Program-made: the position numbers and the translations under genes
Shown here: positions 8,905 to 19,352 of the stretch, in pieces
How positions within the stretch are numbered: position 1 is the stretch's first letter
How the letters are laid out: every line of letters begins with the position of its first letter
Notes under the pieces: generated by a model
What the model was told of the DNA's origin: nothing
Database searches by the model: none
The model's input: the letters and a program-made list of their open reading frames with translations, nothing else
Assembly (NCBI GenBank): GCA_027623235.1
Contig: JAQBVJ010000024.1
Coordinates: forward strand, 1-64,000
Length of the DNA: 64,000 nucleotides
Reading direction: 5' to 3'
Source of the DNA: Planctomycetota bacterium
GTDB lineage: Bacteria > Planctomycetota > Planctomycetia > Planctomycetales > Planctomycetaceae

Positions 8905-11329
8905 TCGAGCGGGACTGCTGAAGCGCCTGATGGCGACGTTTCTCGACGAGCTCGACGAGCACGTTCAGAAAATGAGCCACTGTGTGCTGGCTCTCGAAAA
9001 AGAGCCGTCCGGAAAGGAACGCGAGGAGTACATTGCCGAGCTGTTTCGCGCGGCTCACAGCCTGAAGGGAGCCGCGAGGGCAGTCGATCAGCCGCAGATC
9101 GAACGGTTGTGCCACGTGCTGGAAGATGCCTTCGGAGCCATTCGGGCGGGCACCTTTGAAACCAGTCCGGAACTGAGCACGCTGCTGTTGAAAACCGCGG
9201 ACGTCATTGGCGGGACCGGTCAGACTCTGCGGGCGCACGAGCCCGTCGACGAAAAACTGCTCGGCCAGTACCAGGAAGCCGTCCGGTCCGCCGTTGCCGG
9301 TGAACCGTTTTCGCTGCCGGTCGCGACCTCGCCGGAAGCCGTCACGCCGGAAGCCGCTAAGCCGGACGTGCCTGAGCCGAAAGCGGCAGCGCCGGAGGTG
9401 GGCGCAGCGTCGAAAAAAGAAACGGTCGCGAAGGTTGAGGCCGACTCCCGGATCCCGTCGTCGAAGGTCACTCTGACGGAGACGGCCAGCAAAGTCGTGA
9501 CCGGCTCCGAAAAGATTTCTTCCGGTCCGGCGTCGGACGGACGGCCCACTGCGAAACAGCACGCGTCGTCGACAGTGCGGGTGTCTCAGGAGAAGCTCGA
9601 CCAGTTGCTTGCTCAGACGGGAGAGCTGCTCGTCGTGCGGCAGCGAATCGACACTCACCCGAACGAGCTGGAAGCTCTGCTGGAATCCGTTGCCCACTGG
9701 AAGCAGGATTGGCAGAGCGTTCAACGAGCGATGATTCGTCTGGCGGAAAACGGCGGAGCGGACCCGCTGCTGGCCCGGTCCGGAACATTGACCGCTCACA
9801 TGGTGCGGACTCTGGAAGCCAACGGTGAGCGGCTGCGGATGCTGGAACGCTCGCTGGAACAGCTTCGCCGCCGCATGCAGACCGACGCGCGACGGCTGAA
9901 CGTTGTGGGAGCGGCCGTGCAGGACGAGGTGCATGACATCCGGATGGTGCCTTTCGTCGAGGCCTGCGCCGGTCTGGAACGTCTCGTCCGGGATATCGCC
10001 ACGACGACCGGCAAGAACGTTGAGCTGTTCATCGAAGGGGGAGACATCGAAGTCGACCGCTCGGTCCTCAGCGGACTGGCGGATCCACTGATGCACCTCG
10101 TTCGGAATGCGGTTGACCACGGGATTGAGGCTCCGGATGACCGGCAGTCGGCTGGCAAAACATCTGAGGCCCGACTGACGGTCTCGGCCTCGCTTCGCGG
10201 ATCGCAGATTCAGGTTGTGGTGTCCGACGACGGCCGGGGTCTGAACCTCGAAAAGATTCGTGATCGCGTGAGGACTCGTGGACTGCCCGAACCCGCCGAC
10301 GATCACGAAGTCGTCAACTGTATTTTTCTACCAGGATTCTCCACGGCAGAGATCATCACCGACGTGTCCGGTCGCGGAGTCGGCATGGATGTTGTGAAAC
10401 GACAGGTGGAAACTTTGCGCGGCACGATCGAGACGGCGACTCAGCCGGGCCTGGGAACCCGGTTCACGCTGCTCGTTCCGCTCACGCTGACGACGATCAA
10501 TGCCGTCTTCGTCCGGGTCGGTGAGCAGACATTTCTGCTGCCCTCATCCAACGTCAGCAAGCTGGTCCGTTTTCTGCCGACCGACGTGCGGATGATGCAG
10601 GGTCAGGAAACGCTGCCGCTGGAAGGAGCCCCGCTGCCGGTCGTGTCGCTGGGACAATTGCTGGGCCGTGACTCGACAGTCACGAAATCCGAGTCGGGTC
10701 ATTTGACGGGAGTCATTGGCTGTGTCGGTGAACGGGAAGCGGTTTTCGTCGTCGACCACGTTTCCAGCGAACGGGAGATCGTCATTAAGAATCTGGGGCC
10801 GAGGATTCATCGCGTTCCGCATGTTTCCGGCGCCACTCTGCTGCAGTCCGGTGAGATCGCTCTGCTGCTGAACGTTCCCAGTCTGATGCGATCGCTGACC
10901 GGTGGAGTTCGAGAATCGTCCATCTCAGCGGTCGATGAAACAGTCGTGGTCCGGCACGCCGCTCAGCGGGTTCTGGTCGTGGACGATTCGATTACGACCC
11001 GAACTCTGATTCGCAGCATCCTGGAAACTGCCGGCTACGAGGTCGAAGCGGCCGTCGACGGGCGTGACGCGTGGGACCGGATGCAGGCGTCGGCAGAGGG
11101 TTACGAACTGATCGTGTCCGACGTCGACATGCCAAGAATGAATGGTTTCCGGCTCACCGAGGCCATTCGATCCTCTGACCGTCACCAGGATATTCCCGTT
11201 GTGCTGGTTACTTCGCGGGATTCCGACGAAGATAAAGCTCAAGGGGTGCGAGCCGGAGCCAGCGCGTATCTCGTCAAGAGTCAATTTGACCAGACGAACA
11301 TTCTCGAGACGATACAGCAGTTGATTTAA
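8897..11329 (+). CDS. cheA: CheA histidine kinase fused to a receiver domain
   Basis: An 810-residue protein in the order: Hpt (phosphorylated His54 in AHSLKGAAR), a Pro/Ala/Lys-rich linker (about 135-220), a dimerisation helix pair, HATPase ([14 protein letters not shown] as N-box, VSDDGRGLN as G1, GRGVGMDVV as G2), a CheW-like regulatory domain ([16 protein letters not shown]), and a C-terminal receiver ([13 protein letters not shown], acceptor Asp742). This CheA-REC architecture is that of WspE/FrzE. The receiver may act as a phosphate sink or be the internal target, since no stand-alone CheY is present in the locus. Confidence 0.96.
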   Translation: MVDRAGLLKRLMATFLDELDEHVQKMSHCVLALEKEPSGKEREEYIAELFRAAHSLKGAARAVDQPQIERLCHVLEDAFGAIRAGTFETSPELSTLLLKTADVIGGTGQTLRAHEPVDEKLLGQYQEAVRSAVAGEPFSLPVATSPEAVTPEAAKPDVPEPKAAAPEVGAASKKETVAKVEADSRIPSSKVTLTETASKVVTGSEKISSGPASDGRPTAKQHASSTVRVSQEKLDQLLAQTGELLVVRQRIDTHPNELEALLESVAHWKQDWQSVQRAMIRLAENGGADPLLARSGTLTAHMVRTLEANGERLRMLERSLEQLRRRMQTDARRLNVVGAAVQDEVHDIRMVPFVEACAGLERLVRDIATTTGKNVELFIEGGDIEVDRSVLSGLADPLMHLVRNAVDHGIEAPDDRQSAGKTSEARLTVSASLRGSQIQVVVSDDGRGLNLEKIRDRVRTRGLPEPADDHEVVNCIFLPGFSTAEIITDVSGRGVGMDVVKRQVETLRGTIETATQPGLGTRFTLLVPLTLTTINAVFVRVGEQTFLLPSSNVSKLVRFLPTDVRMMQGQETLPLEGAPLPVVSLGQLLGRDSTVTKSESGHLTGVIGCVGEREAVFVVDHVSSEREIVIKNLGPRIHRVPHVSGATLLQSGEIALLLNVPSLMRSLTGGVRESSISAVDETVVVRHAAQRVLVVDDSITTRTLIRSILETAGYEVEAAVDGRDAWDRMQASAEGYELIVSDVDMPRMNGFRLTEAIRSSDRHQDIPVVLVTSRDSDEDKAQGVRAGASAYLVKSQFDQTNILETIQQLI

Positions 11330-11339
11330 GGGCAGGTGG

Positions 11340-12395
11340 ATGCTTCGCGTTGTCGTCATTGATGACTCACCGGTTGCACGGGATCTGATTGTTGAAATCC
11401 TCAACAACGAGCCGGATATCTGCGTTGTTGGAATTGCGACCGACGGCCAGGAAGGGGTCGAGGTGGTGCGGGACCTGCGGCCGGACATCGTCACGATGGA
11501 TGTGCAGATGCCGCGCATGGACGGCAACGAAGCGACCCGCGAGATCATGATCGCTCAGCCCACGCCGATCGTTGTGGTCAGCGGCAGCATGGATCGCCCG
11601 GACGTCGACAAGTCGATGCTGTCGCTGCAGGCCGGAGCGCTCACGGTCATTGGCAAGCCGAACTCGCCGACGTCTCCGGAATTCGACCGCACAGCCGGAA
11701 TACTTGTCGATGCGATCCGGTCGATGGCCGGTGTGAAGGTCGTGCGGCAACTTCGTCGCGGCGTCGCGTCCGCGCCGGCACAGATCGCGCCGGCACAGAT
11801 CGCGCCGGATGTCGCCGCTTCGCGCAACACCACGAAAGTGATCGCGATCGCCGCGTCGACGGGCGGCCCGCAGACGGTCCACAGTATTCTCTCTGCGATC
11901 CCAGCGGAGTTCCCATTGCCGATCCTCTACGTTCAGCACATCACCGATGGCTTCAGCGAGGGTTTGGCCAGATGGCTGACCGCCACGACGGCGTTCGATG
12001 TGCGGGTCGCAGTAGACGGTGAAACGCTCGCCCCCGGCACCGTTTACCTGGGACCGGAAGGGCGTCACCTGGAAGTTTCTTCGAGTTCACGAATCGTGCT
12101 GACCGACCATGCGCCTCAAGGGGGCTTCCGTCCCTCGGCGAGCGTGCTGTTTGAATCTGTTGCCCGGTCGTTCGGACGCCATGCACTGGCCGTAATTCTG
12201 ACCGGAATGGGGCGGGACGGCGTCGACGGACTGAAAGCCGTTCGGCAGTTGGGCGGTCGAATTATTGGTCAGGACAAGTCGTCCTGCGTTGTTTATGGAA
12301 TGCCCCAGGCGGCGTTCGACGAAGGACTGGTCGACACGACAATGAGCCCGCAGGAAATTGCCGGGCATTTGTCAGGATTGGAGGCGCACTCATGA
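11340..12395 (+). CDS. cheB: CheB protein-glutamate methylesterase response regulator
   Basis: A 351-residue protein with an N-terminal receiver (VVIDDSPVARDL, acceptor Asp54 in TMDVQMP) and a C-terminal methylesterase domain with catalytic Ser in AIAASTGGPQ, His in YVQHITDGFSEGLARWL and Asp in LTGMGRDGVDG. The linker carries a short repeat (AQIAPAQIAP). It removes methyl groups from receptors after phosphorylation by CheA. It begins ten bases after cheA, and its TGA overlaps the next start as ATGA. Confidence 0.95.
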   Translation: MLRVVVIDDSPVARDLIVEILNNEPDICVVGIATDGQEGVEVVRDLRPDIVTMDVQMPRMDGNEATREIMIAQPTPIVVVSGSMDRPDVDKSMLSLQAGALTVIGKPNSPTSPEFDRTAGILVDAIRSMAGVKVVRQLRRGVASAPAQIAPAQIAPDVAASRNTTKVIAIAASTGGPQTVHSILSAIPAEFPLPILYVQHITDGFSEGLARWLTATTAFDVRVAVDGETLAPGTVYLGPEGRHLEVSSSSRIVLTDHAPQGGFRPSASVLFESVARSFGRHALAVILTGMGRDGVDGLKAVRQLGGRIIGQDKSSCVVYGMPQAAFDEGLVDTTMSPQEIAGHLSGLEAHS

Positions 12396-13285
12396 CTCGC
12401 ATCCAGGTGGCTGAAGACAGCCCGACGCAGGCGGCAGAAATTGAGTTTCTGCTGGAAGATGCCGGCTACGAAGTGGGTGTCGCCAGGAATGGTGTCGAGG
12501 CTCTGGAAGCCATTCGTCAATTGACGCCGGACATGATTCTGACGGACCTGCACATGCCGGAGATGAACGGCCTGCAGCTCATCGAGGCGGTCCGCAGGGA
12601 GTTTCCGGAGATTCCAGTCATCATGATGACCGCCGACGGGACCGAAGAGCTTGCCGCGCAGGCTTTGAATGCCGGAGCCTCCAGCTACATCCTGAAACGA
12701 ATGCTCGACCGGGACCTGCTGCCAACTCTCAGCGACATTTCCGACATGCTGCGTGCCCGGCTGACCCGCGACCGGCTCAGCGGCACCATTGTTTCTTCCG
12801 ACGTTGCGTATCGATTGCCGAACGATCACGAACTGGCGACGGCCCTGGTCGGGCGTCTGGAAGAGCAGCTCAACGAACTCGGTGTTGCGGATAAGACCGG
12901 CGTCTTCCGAATCGCCCTCGGACTGAAGGAAGCCCTCATCAATGCCATCGATCATGGCAATCTGGAATTGAATTCGAAGTTGCGGGAAGACGGCTCGCAG
13001 ACGAGCTACCGGGAGCTTGGTACAGCACGGTCAACTCAGGAGCCGTATGCCAGTCGGCGAGTCACTTTGCGGGCAACGATTACGGACGACGAAATCCGCT
13101 ACGTCATTAACGACGAGGGACCCGGCTATGATCCCTCAACGCTTCCCGACCCTCGCGATCCCGAGAACCTGCTGAGGCCTCACGGTCGCGGACTGATGTT
13201 GATTCAGAATTTCATGGACAGTGTGACTCACAACGCGAAGGGAAATGAAATCACACTGGTGAAGCGACGTACGGTTTCTGGCTGA
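12392..13285 (+). CDS. Receiver-HATPase (RsbW-like) regulator 1
   Basis: A 297-residue two-domain protein. Residues 1-120 are a receiver (VAEDSPTQAAEIEFLLEDAG, acceptor Asp52 in LTDLHMPEMNG). From about 165 there is a GHKL ATPase of the RsbW/SpoIIAB anti-sigma kinase type, with EALINAIDHGNLEL (N-box), NDEGPGYDP (G1) and GRGLMLIQNF (G2). There is no HisKA dimerisation His, so it is more likely a Ser/Thr kinase acting on a STAS protein than a histidine kinase. Translation is coupled to cheB through ATGA. A paralogue lies at 17173. The receiver probably lets CheA or the hybrid kinase gate its activity (inference). Confidence 0.88.
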   Translation: MTRIQVAEDSPTQAAEIEFLLEDAGYEVGVARNGVEALEAIRQLTPDMILTDLHMPEMNGLQLIEAVRREFPEIPVIMMTADGTEELAAQALNAGASSYILKRMLDRDLLPTLSDISDMLRARLTRDRLSGTIVSSDVAYRLPNDHELATALVGRLEEQLNELGVADKTGVFRIALGLKEALINAIDHGNLELNSKLREDGSQTSYRELGTARSTQEPYASRRVTLRATITDDEIRYVINDEGPGYDPSTLPDPRDPENLLRPHGRGLMLIQNFMDSVTHNAKGNEITLVKRRTVSG

Positions 13286-13407
13286 CCGATTTCAGACTGA
13301 CGCTGATGAACTCGGCGAATAACTTTCAACTCAAGGCTCACACTCACATCGGCAAGCCAATTGGCTTGTCCTCACTTTCCCGCTGCTGATTATCGAGGGA
13401 CTGCGAA

Positions 13408-13761
13408 ATGACCGCACCGAGTCAGTACGAAACGGAACGCCACGGCGACGTTTTTGTCATTCGGTTTCAAAATGATGCGATGCTCGAATCGTCGCTCATC
13501 CCGGATCGTGAGGTGGAACTCAGAAAGATTCTGGAATCCATTGACGCCTCACGGATCATTATGGATTTGTCGAAAGTTCAATTCATGTCGAGCAGTGCGC
13601 TTGGACTGCTGGTGATGCTTCACAAGCTGGCAGATCAGCAGAAAAGAACTCTTGAACTGTGCTCACCACAGCCCAACATTGACGAGGTCCTCACGATCAC
13701 GATGTTCCATAAACTGTTCCGGATCCACGAGTCACTCGAAGTCGCGCTCTCCGCAGAGTGA
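13408..13761 (+). CDS. STAS-domain anti-sigma factor antagonist (RsbV-like)
   Basis: A 117-residue single STAS domain: FVIRFQND, IIMDLSKVQFMSSSALGLLVMLHK, LELCSPQPNIDEVLTITMFHKLFRIHES. RsbV/SpoIIAA relatives are phosphorylated on a Ser in the loop before the second helix, and here the MSSSALG loop supplies candidates. The usual preceding Asp of DSSGL is Ser. It lies between the two receiver-HATPase genes and 21 bases before the hybrid kinase, which supports a partner-switching role. Confidence 0.88.
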   Translation: MTAPSQYETERHGDVFVIRFQNDAMLESSLIPDREVELRKILESIDASRIIMDLSKVQFMSSSALGLLVMLHKLADQQKRTLELCSPQPNIDEVLTITMFHKLFRIHESLEVALSAE

Positions 13762-13782
13762 CTTTTTCTACGGTGCATTTTC

Positions 13783-16700
13783 ATGCCTCGCATCCTGCTG
13801 GTCGAAGACAGTCCGACACAGGCGGTCGCACATAGCGTCCTGCTTGAGGAGGCCGGATTCGAGGTACTTGAGGCGCGAACGGCCGAGCAGGCACAGCAGC
13901 TTCTGGCCACGCATCAGGTCGACCTGTTGCTCGCGGACCTGACGCTGCTCGGCCAGAGCGGCATCGATCTGTGCCGTCATGTCAGAAATGACCCGCGGAC
14001 CGATTCATTGCCCGTTGTGATGCTGACCGGATCGGGCAATGTCACCAATGTCCTGCGCAGCCTGGCCGCCGGTGCCAGTGCCTACGCGGCGAAGGGCCGC
14101 GCCCCCGACCAGTTGCTCGCGACCATTCAGCAGCAACTGGCTCCACACAGCGACGGCGAGGTTCCGATTCGGCAGACGGTTCATTTCCGCGGCGAAGATT
14201 TCGAGCTGAACGTGACGCCGTCGCGTCTGCTGGGAGTCATGGTCTCGGCATTCGAAGACCTCTCGACGTTGAACGAGCAGCACGAGCAGCTGAATCAGAC
14301 GCTGGAAGACGAACTTCGTCATCGCACTGCGGCTGAGAAAGCTCTGCGGAATTCGGAAGCCGTTTACCATTCGCTGGTCGAGAACGTCCCTGTCAGTCTG
14401 TTTCGCAAGGACCGGGAAGGACGTTTCATTTTCGGTAACAAGCCGTTTTGTGCGGAACTGGGAATCGCACCGGAAGAACTGATCGGGAAGACGGACCACG
14501 ACTTCTACCCGGCGGAGCTCGCCAGAAAGTACCTCGCCAACGATCGGCACGTGATGGAAACGGCGGCGGTTTTTGAGGATGTCGAGGAACACCGCACGCC
14601 TGAAGGACGACAGATGTTCGTCCAGGTTCTGAAGGCGGCGGTGCTTGATGACGAGCAGAACGTCGCCGGGGTGCAGTGCGTGTTCTGGGATGTGACCGAC
14701 CGTGAGCTGGCTCAGCGACAGCTGCTCGACAGCGAAGCCAGGAAGCAGGCCATCTTTGAAAGTTCGCTGGACTGCATGATCATTTCGGATCAGGAAGGCC
14801 GCATCGTCGAGTTCAACCGGGCGGCCGAACACACGTTTGGCTGCCAGCGCGCGGATCTGCTCGGCGAGCCGCTCGACAGTCTTTTTGTCGTTTCGGATCG
14901 GGCCCGCGAGAACATCGATCGGTACAGTTCTCATCGTGAAGAAGGGTCGATGATCGGTAAGCGGCAGGAAACGCCGTTACGTCGTCGCGACGGCTCGATT
15001 TTCATGGCCGAAATCGCCATGCAGCCGATTCAGCTCGGCGACTCAGTCCAGTTTGCCACTGTTCTGCACGATATTACGCGGCGTAAGAAGTGGGAGCTGG
15101 AACTGCAACTGGCTCTTGATGCAGCGGAAGCAGCCAATCAGGCGAAGAGCGATTTTCTGGCCAACATGAGTCACGAGATCCGCACGCCGATGAACGCCGT
15201 CATCGGCATGACCGAACTCGTGATCGGTTCTGAGCTGACGTCCGATCAACGATCTCACCTGGAGATCGTCCACCACTCTGCTTATTCGCTGCTGGACATC
15301 ATCAATGACATTCTGGATTTCTCGAAGATTGAGGCCGGCAAACTCACGCTCGATCCGCAACCGTTCGCCGTGCGGGAGCGCCTTGGCGACACCATGAAGT
15401 CGCTGGCCGTGCGGGCGCATCAGAAACAACTCGAACTGGCCTGCCACATCAGTCCCGACGTTCCGGACGCTCTGGTCGGAGACGCCGGTCGTCTGCGTCA
15501 GGTGATCGTGAATCTTGTCGGCAATGCCATCAAGTTCACAGAGACGGGCGAAGTGGTCCTCGATGTCTCTGTGATTGTGGAAGACGGCGACGACGTTGTG
15601 TTGAGCTTTTCCGTCCGCGATACCGGCATCGGAATTCCGAAACACCAGCAGCTATCGATCTTCAATGTCTTTGAGCAGGCTGATACGTCGACGACGCGCC
15701 GGTTCGGAGGCACGGGGCTTGGCCTGGCGATCTCCTCTCGACTGGTCGACCTGATGGACGGGGCGATTGAAATCGAAAGTGAACCGGGCCAGGGCAGCAC
15801 CTTCCGGTTCTCAGCGAGTTTCCGTCGCGCTGACCCTTCGTCCGTGCCGGACGTCGCGACGGTACCGCAGAGTGTTGACGGTCTGCCCGCTTTGATCGTT
15901 GATGACAATGAGACGAACCGACAGATCCTTGAAGAAATGCTCACTGCCTGGGGACTCGTACCGCAGTGCGTCTCTGGTGCCGAGGCCGGATTCACGCGGC
16001 TCGTAGAAATGCAGCGGGCGGGAACCCCGTTTCAGTTGCTCGTCACCGACGTCAACATGCCGGACGTCGACGGCTTTCAGTTCGTCGAAAACGTTCGCAA
16101 CGATCCCACGCTGCAGGCGATCCCGATTCTGATGCTGACGTCGGCTGATCGGCCAGGCGACATCGATCGCTGCAGGGACCTGGGCATTCACTGGTACATG
16201 ACGAAACCCGTCAAGCAGTCGGAACTGCTCAGCGCGATCGAATCCGCCGCAGGAGTCAAACCGCTGGCAAGTCTGATTCCGAGCAGTATTCCGGCGAATA
16301 CGGCTCCGCTTCGCATCCTGCTCGCTGAGGACAGCCGGACGAACCAGATGCTTGCCATCGCACTTCTGGAGCAGAAGGGCCACTCGATTGTCGTCGCGCC
16401 GAACGGAGTGCTGGCAGTTGAGAAGTCCGAAGCCGAATCGTTCGATCTGATTGTGATGGACGTTCAGATGCCGGAAATGGACGGGCTTGAGGCCACCCGA
16501 CGCATCCGTCAACGCGAGGCTTCGACCGGCAGTCGCACACCGATTATCGCCATGACGGCCAACGCGATGAAAGGGGACCGCGAACGCTGCCTGGCAGCGG
16601 GGATGGACGATTACGTTTCGAAACCGATTCGAACCGACGAACTGTTCGCCGCTCTGGCCCGCGTCAAGGCGAAGACCCGTGTGCCGCAGGTTCCCGCATT

Positions 16701-17145
16701 GACTGTGGCAGAAGCGAGCGATGTCCCGATCGCAAAACCGGTCGAAGCCGCTTCAACCGGCTCTGATCTGCTGATCGACTGGACCGCCGCACGAGCCGCG
16801 GTCAACGGCGATTCGGTCATTCTGGACGCTGTGATCGAGGCCGTGCTGGAAGAAGGGCCGGCCCTGCTGATTCAACTCAGGCAGGCCATTGACGAATCGA
16901 ACGCGGCTGTCGTCCATCGGTCGGCTCATACGATTAAGGGCACGATGCGAACCTTCAATTCGAAGCCCGTGACGAAACTGGCAGAACAGATCGAGTCCCT
17001 CGGTGCCAGCGGGAAACTGAACGGAGTCGCCGATCTCTACAGCCAGTTGACGGTCGTGTTGAATCAGGCACTCGACGAAATTCGCGAGTCCCTTTCGGAA
17101 GCGGACGATTTATCGGAAAGTATCTTCGACGAGTCCGACGATTAA
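13783..17145 (+). CDS. Hybrid histidine kinase REC-PAS-PAS-HisKA-HATPase-REC-REC-Hpt
   Basis: A 1120-residue soluble kinase with no transmembrane helix. In order: receiver (LLVEDSPTQAV, Asp52); PAS 1 (SLVENVPVSLFRKDREGRF, about 195-310); PAS 2 (IFESSLDCMIISDQEGRI, about 320-435); HisKA with His464 in NMSHEIRTPMN; HATPase (NLVGNAIKFTE, DTGIGIP, GTGLGLAIS); receiver 2 (IVDDNETNRQI, Asp756); receiver 3 (LAEDSRTNQML, Asp893); and a C-terminal Hpt with His1049 in SAHTIKGTMR. The leading receiver means it takes phosphoryl input itself. The terminal Hpt could pass phosphate to the receiver-HATPase proteins or to the divergent REC-phosphatase. Confidence 0.94.
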   Translation: MPRILLVEDSPTQAVAHSVLLEEAGFEVLEARTAEQAQQLLATHQVDLLLADLTLLGQSGIDLCRHVRNDPRTDSLPVVMLTGSGNVTNVLRSLAAGASAYAAKGRAPDQLLATIQQQLAPHSDGEVPIRQTVHFRGEDFELNVTPSRLLGVMVSAFEDLSTLNEQHEQLNQTLEDELRHRTAAEKALRNSEAVYHSLVENVPVSLFRKDREGRFIFGNKPFCAELGIAPEELIGKTDHDFYPAELARKYLANDRHVMETAAVFEDVEEHRTPEGRQMFVQVLKAAVLDDEQNVAGVQCVFWDVTDRELAQRQLLDSEARKQAIFESSLDCMIISDQEGRIVEFNRAAEHTFGCQRADLLGEPLDSLFVVSDRARENIDRYSSHREEGSMIGKRQETPLRRRDGSIFMAEIAMQPIQLGDSVQFATVLHDITRRKKWELELQLALDAAEAANQAKSDFLANMSHEIRTPMNAVIGMTELVIGSELTSDQRSHLEIVHHSAYSLLDIINDILDFSKIEAGKLTLDPQPFAVRERLGDTMKSLAVRAHQKQLELACHISPDVPDALVGDAGRLRQVIVNLVGNAIKFTETGEVVLDVSVIVEDGDDVVLSFSVRDTGIGIPKHQQLSIFNVFEQADTSTTRRFGGTGLGLAISSRLVDLMDGAIEIESEPGQGSTFRFSASFRRADPSSVPDVATVPQSVDGLPALIVDDNETNRQILEEMLTAWGLVPQCVSGAEAGFTRLVEMQRAGTPFQLLVTDVNMPDVDGFQFVENVRNDPTLQAIPILMLTSADRPGDIDRCRDLGIHWYMTKPVKQSELLSAIESAAGVKPLASLIPSSIPANTAPLRILLAEDSRTNQMLAIALLEQKGHSIVVAPNGVLAVEKSEAESFDLIVMDVQMPEMDGLEATRRIRQREASTGSRTPIIAMTANAMKGDRERCLAAGMDDYVSKPIRTDELFAALARVKAKTRVPQVPALTVAEASDVPIAKPVEAASTGSDLLIDWTAARAAVNGDSVILDAVIEAVLEEGPALLIQLRQAIDESNAAVVHRSAHTIKGTMRTFNSKPVTKLAEQIESLGASGKLNGVADLYSQLTVVLNQALDEIRESLSEADDLSESIFDESDD

Positions 17146-17172
17146 ACTGTGTCGATCGAGGAGTCATGACCC

Positions 17173-18063
17173 ATGCCGACTATTCTTGTCGTCGATGATT
17201 TGATGTCCGACCGCCGAATCGCCGGTGGCCTGTTGAAACGGGACGGCAATCTCGAGGTCGTGTTCGCAGAGAACGGGCGGGAGGCGCTCGAGCAGATCGA
17301 AGCTCACATGCCGGATCTGGTGCTCACCGATCTGCAGATGCCTGAAATGGACGGCCTCGGGCTTGTCACGGAAATCAACGCGAAGTACCCGTTGATTCCG
17401 ACCATCCTGATGACTGCGGCTGGATCAGAAACTGTCGCTCGGGAGGCGCTTGAACGAGGTGCCGCCAGCTACGTTCCGAAACAGTTCCTGGCGACCGAAC
17501 TGCTCGAAACAGTGCAGCGGGTCATTGCGATGTCTGGCGAGGAACGCCTGCGGAGTCGGCTGCTGAATCGGCTGGCCGAGTCGACGTGGGTGATCGACAA
17601 CGATCCGGCGCTCGTCTCTGGTCTCGTGGCTCACATTCGGAATCTGCTTGTGCAGCGGCGGGTGTGCAGTGCAGCGGACGTCATGGGGCTCAGCACAGCC
17701 ATCGATGAGGCCATGCTGAACGCACTCTACCATGGAAACCTGGATGTCGAATCCAGCTTGAAGGAACAGGACGACCAGGCATTCCACAAGCTGGCCGCTC
17801 AGCGTCGCCTCGAATCTCCCTGGTGTGATCGTCAAATCACCGTGACCGTCCGGTTTGAAGACGGAGTGCGAATCGTCATTCGCGATGAGGGAAGTGGCTT
17901 CGATCCGGAATCACTTCCGGATCCCACCGATCCGGAGAATCTGATCAAGGCCTCCGGTCGAGGGTTGCTGCTGATGCGTGCTTTCATGGACGACGTCTTC
18001 CACAACGACAGCGGCAACGAAGTCACGCTGGTTAAGAAGCAAAGTCCGACTGACGACGAGTGA
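17173..18063 (+). CDS. Receiver-HATPase (RsbW-like) regulator 2
   Basis: A 296-residue paralogue of the protein encoded at 12392. Receiver at 1-120 (ILVVDDLMSDRRIAGGLL, Asp53 in LTDLQMPEMDG), then a GHKL ATPase from about 165 (DEAMLNALYHGNLDV, RDEGSGFDPESLPDPTDPEN, GRGLLLMRAFMDDV). The two proteins share the unusual DP-DPEN block before the G2 box. A GAGGAG ribosome site lies just upstream of the ATG. Two copies with divergent receivers around one STAS gene suggest two separately gated kinases, or kinase and decoy, for a shared client. Confidence 0.88.
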   Translation: MPTILVVDDLMSDRRIAGGLLKRDGNLEVVFAENGREALEQIEAHMPDLVLTDLQMPEMDGLGLVTEINAKYPLIPTILMTAAGSETVAREALERGAASYVPKQFLATELLETVQRVIAMSGEERLRSRLLNRLAESTWVIDNDPALVSGLVAHIRNLLVQRRVCSAADVMGLSTAIDEAMLNALYHGNLDVESSLKEQDDQAFHKLAAQRRLESPWCDRQITVTVRFEDGVRIVIRDEGSGFDPESLPDPTDPENLIKASGRGLLLMRAFMDDVFHNDSGNEVTLVKKQSPTDDE

Positions 18064-18266
18064 CCCTCACCATCGAGAGACGCAGAGCTGACGTCTCTCC
18101 GAACCGCAATCCGAACGACGCGCCAGACTGTGTCTGCATGACAGACTCGTGTAACCGGGCGTGAAACCGGCAATTCGCTGACGTCGTCGTACCGCGGCTA
18201 TCTTCCAGTGATTCCCGCAACAAAAATGTTGTTTGCGTCGTGCGTTTCTGCAGGGGGAGATTCCAG

Positions 18267-19352
18267 ATGGCAGTCCTGAATCTGCGGCAGTTGCCTGCTG
18301 TCGCCGTGATTTGCGTATTCATCGCGCACCCGGTTTCAGCGCAGACCACAGTTTCTGCACAGAACACAATGCCGGAGATCGTGTCCGGCAGCATGTCCTT
18401 GTCCGTTGGAGTCGCCGCGCCGAACCCCGACATTCCGCTTGATGACAGCTTTCCAGACGGAATTTCACCCAGTCACGTGTTTTCAAAAATCGATCGGCTG
18501 GATCGTTCGCTCGACCAAATTCTGAAAGCTCTCGACGTTCCCCTGCCAACGTTTCCGGCCGAGATCGAAAAAGGTCTGCAGCCGATGCACGTGTACCAGG
18601 CCGTTCTGTCGTGCGCCGGCCGACTGCAGGAACTGGATGATCAGCTCAAGGTGTTTGCGATCCCGACGATTTCCGTTCGCCCCACGACCTATGCACCTCG
18701 GGATGTCCTGTTTGTTGTGACGACGATGCTGGAAAACGTCGGGCGGATTGCGACGCACCTGAAGGTCCAGACGCTCCCTGAAGACGAGCTGATTGTGACG
18801 GACAAGACGCCAACGGATGTCTTCAGTGTTGCTGTCCGAATGCTGGTCAAGCTGAATACCGTCTGCGGGCATGAAGAATTGAGGCCAGCGGAGGTTTATT
18901 CCCAGATGGTTCGCGGTGTCGAGGATGTCCGGTCGATCCTCAGGCAGAACGATCCAGCATGCCGCTACCGGATCGACAAACCAGACAGCCTCGCCGACAG
19001 AACACCGGGCGATGTCTTCGAAAAGTGTCTTGAGATTCGACGACTGATCAATCGGCACCGTGTGCAACTGGCGATGCCGCCGATTCCGGTCCCTGAATTC
19101 ACGACAGGCGTGAAGATTCGCCCGCGGGATGTGTTCTTTCAGACGCAGGTCATTATCGCGGAGCTCAACCTTCTGAAAATGCAGTTGAGCACCGTCAGTA
19201 CGACTCCCTTGCCGGTGCCCGTCAGTGACGACACGACTCCGACGGATGTCCATGGCCAGGCGACGATGCTTGAGTATCTACTTGGCCAGGTCGGTGACAT
19301 CGACAGGCAACGCCAGTCGGAAGCTCCCGTTCAGACAGAAGGCGTGAATTGA
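18267..19352 (+). CDS. Secreted protein with eight PxDVF-type repeats, function unknown
   Basis: A 361-residue protein with a clear signal peptide ([16 protein letters not shown], cleavage near residue 25). The mature part carries eight copies of a short motif, P-x-x/D-V-F/Y, near residues 68, 106, 144, 182, 207, 247, 286 and 325 (SPSHVF, QPMHVY, APRDVL, TPTDVF, RPAEVY, TPGDVF, RPRDVF, TPTDVH). Most are spaced about 38-40 residues, each followed by an amphipathic helix. I do not recognise the family. The start at 18267 has GGGGAG upstream. Its stop overlaps the next MCP start (TGATG), so the product is probably made with that receptor and may be its extracytoplasmic partner. Confidence 0.8.
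   Translation: MAVLNLRQLPAVAVICVFIAHPVSAQTTVSAQNTMPEIVSGSMSLSVGVAAPNPDIPLDDSFPDGISPSHVFSKIDRLDRSLDQILKALDVPLPTFPAEIEKGLQPMHVYQAVLSCAGRLQELDDQLKVFAIPTISVRPTTYAPRDVLFVVTTMLENVGRIATHLKVQTLPEDELIVTDKTPTDVFSVAVRMLVKLNTVCGHEELRPAEVYSQMVRGVEDVRSILRQNDPACRYRIDKPDSLADRTPGDVFEKCLEIRRLINRHRVQLAMPPIPVPEFTTGVKIRPRDVFFQTQVIIAELNLLKMQLSTVSTTPLPVPVSDDTTPTDVHGQATMLEYLLGQVGDIDRQRQSEAPVQTEGVN

Noticed and set aside
8678-10306. Long open frame on the minus strand opposite cheA (over 500 codons), and a similar one opposite the first MCP (7609-8706)
   Set aside because: Both are composition shadows of GC-rich genes on the plus strand: they are Arg/Pro-rich, have no domain, and the plus-strand proteins are unambiguous.
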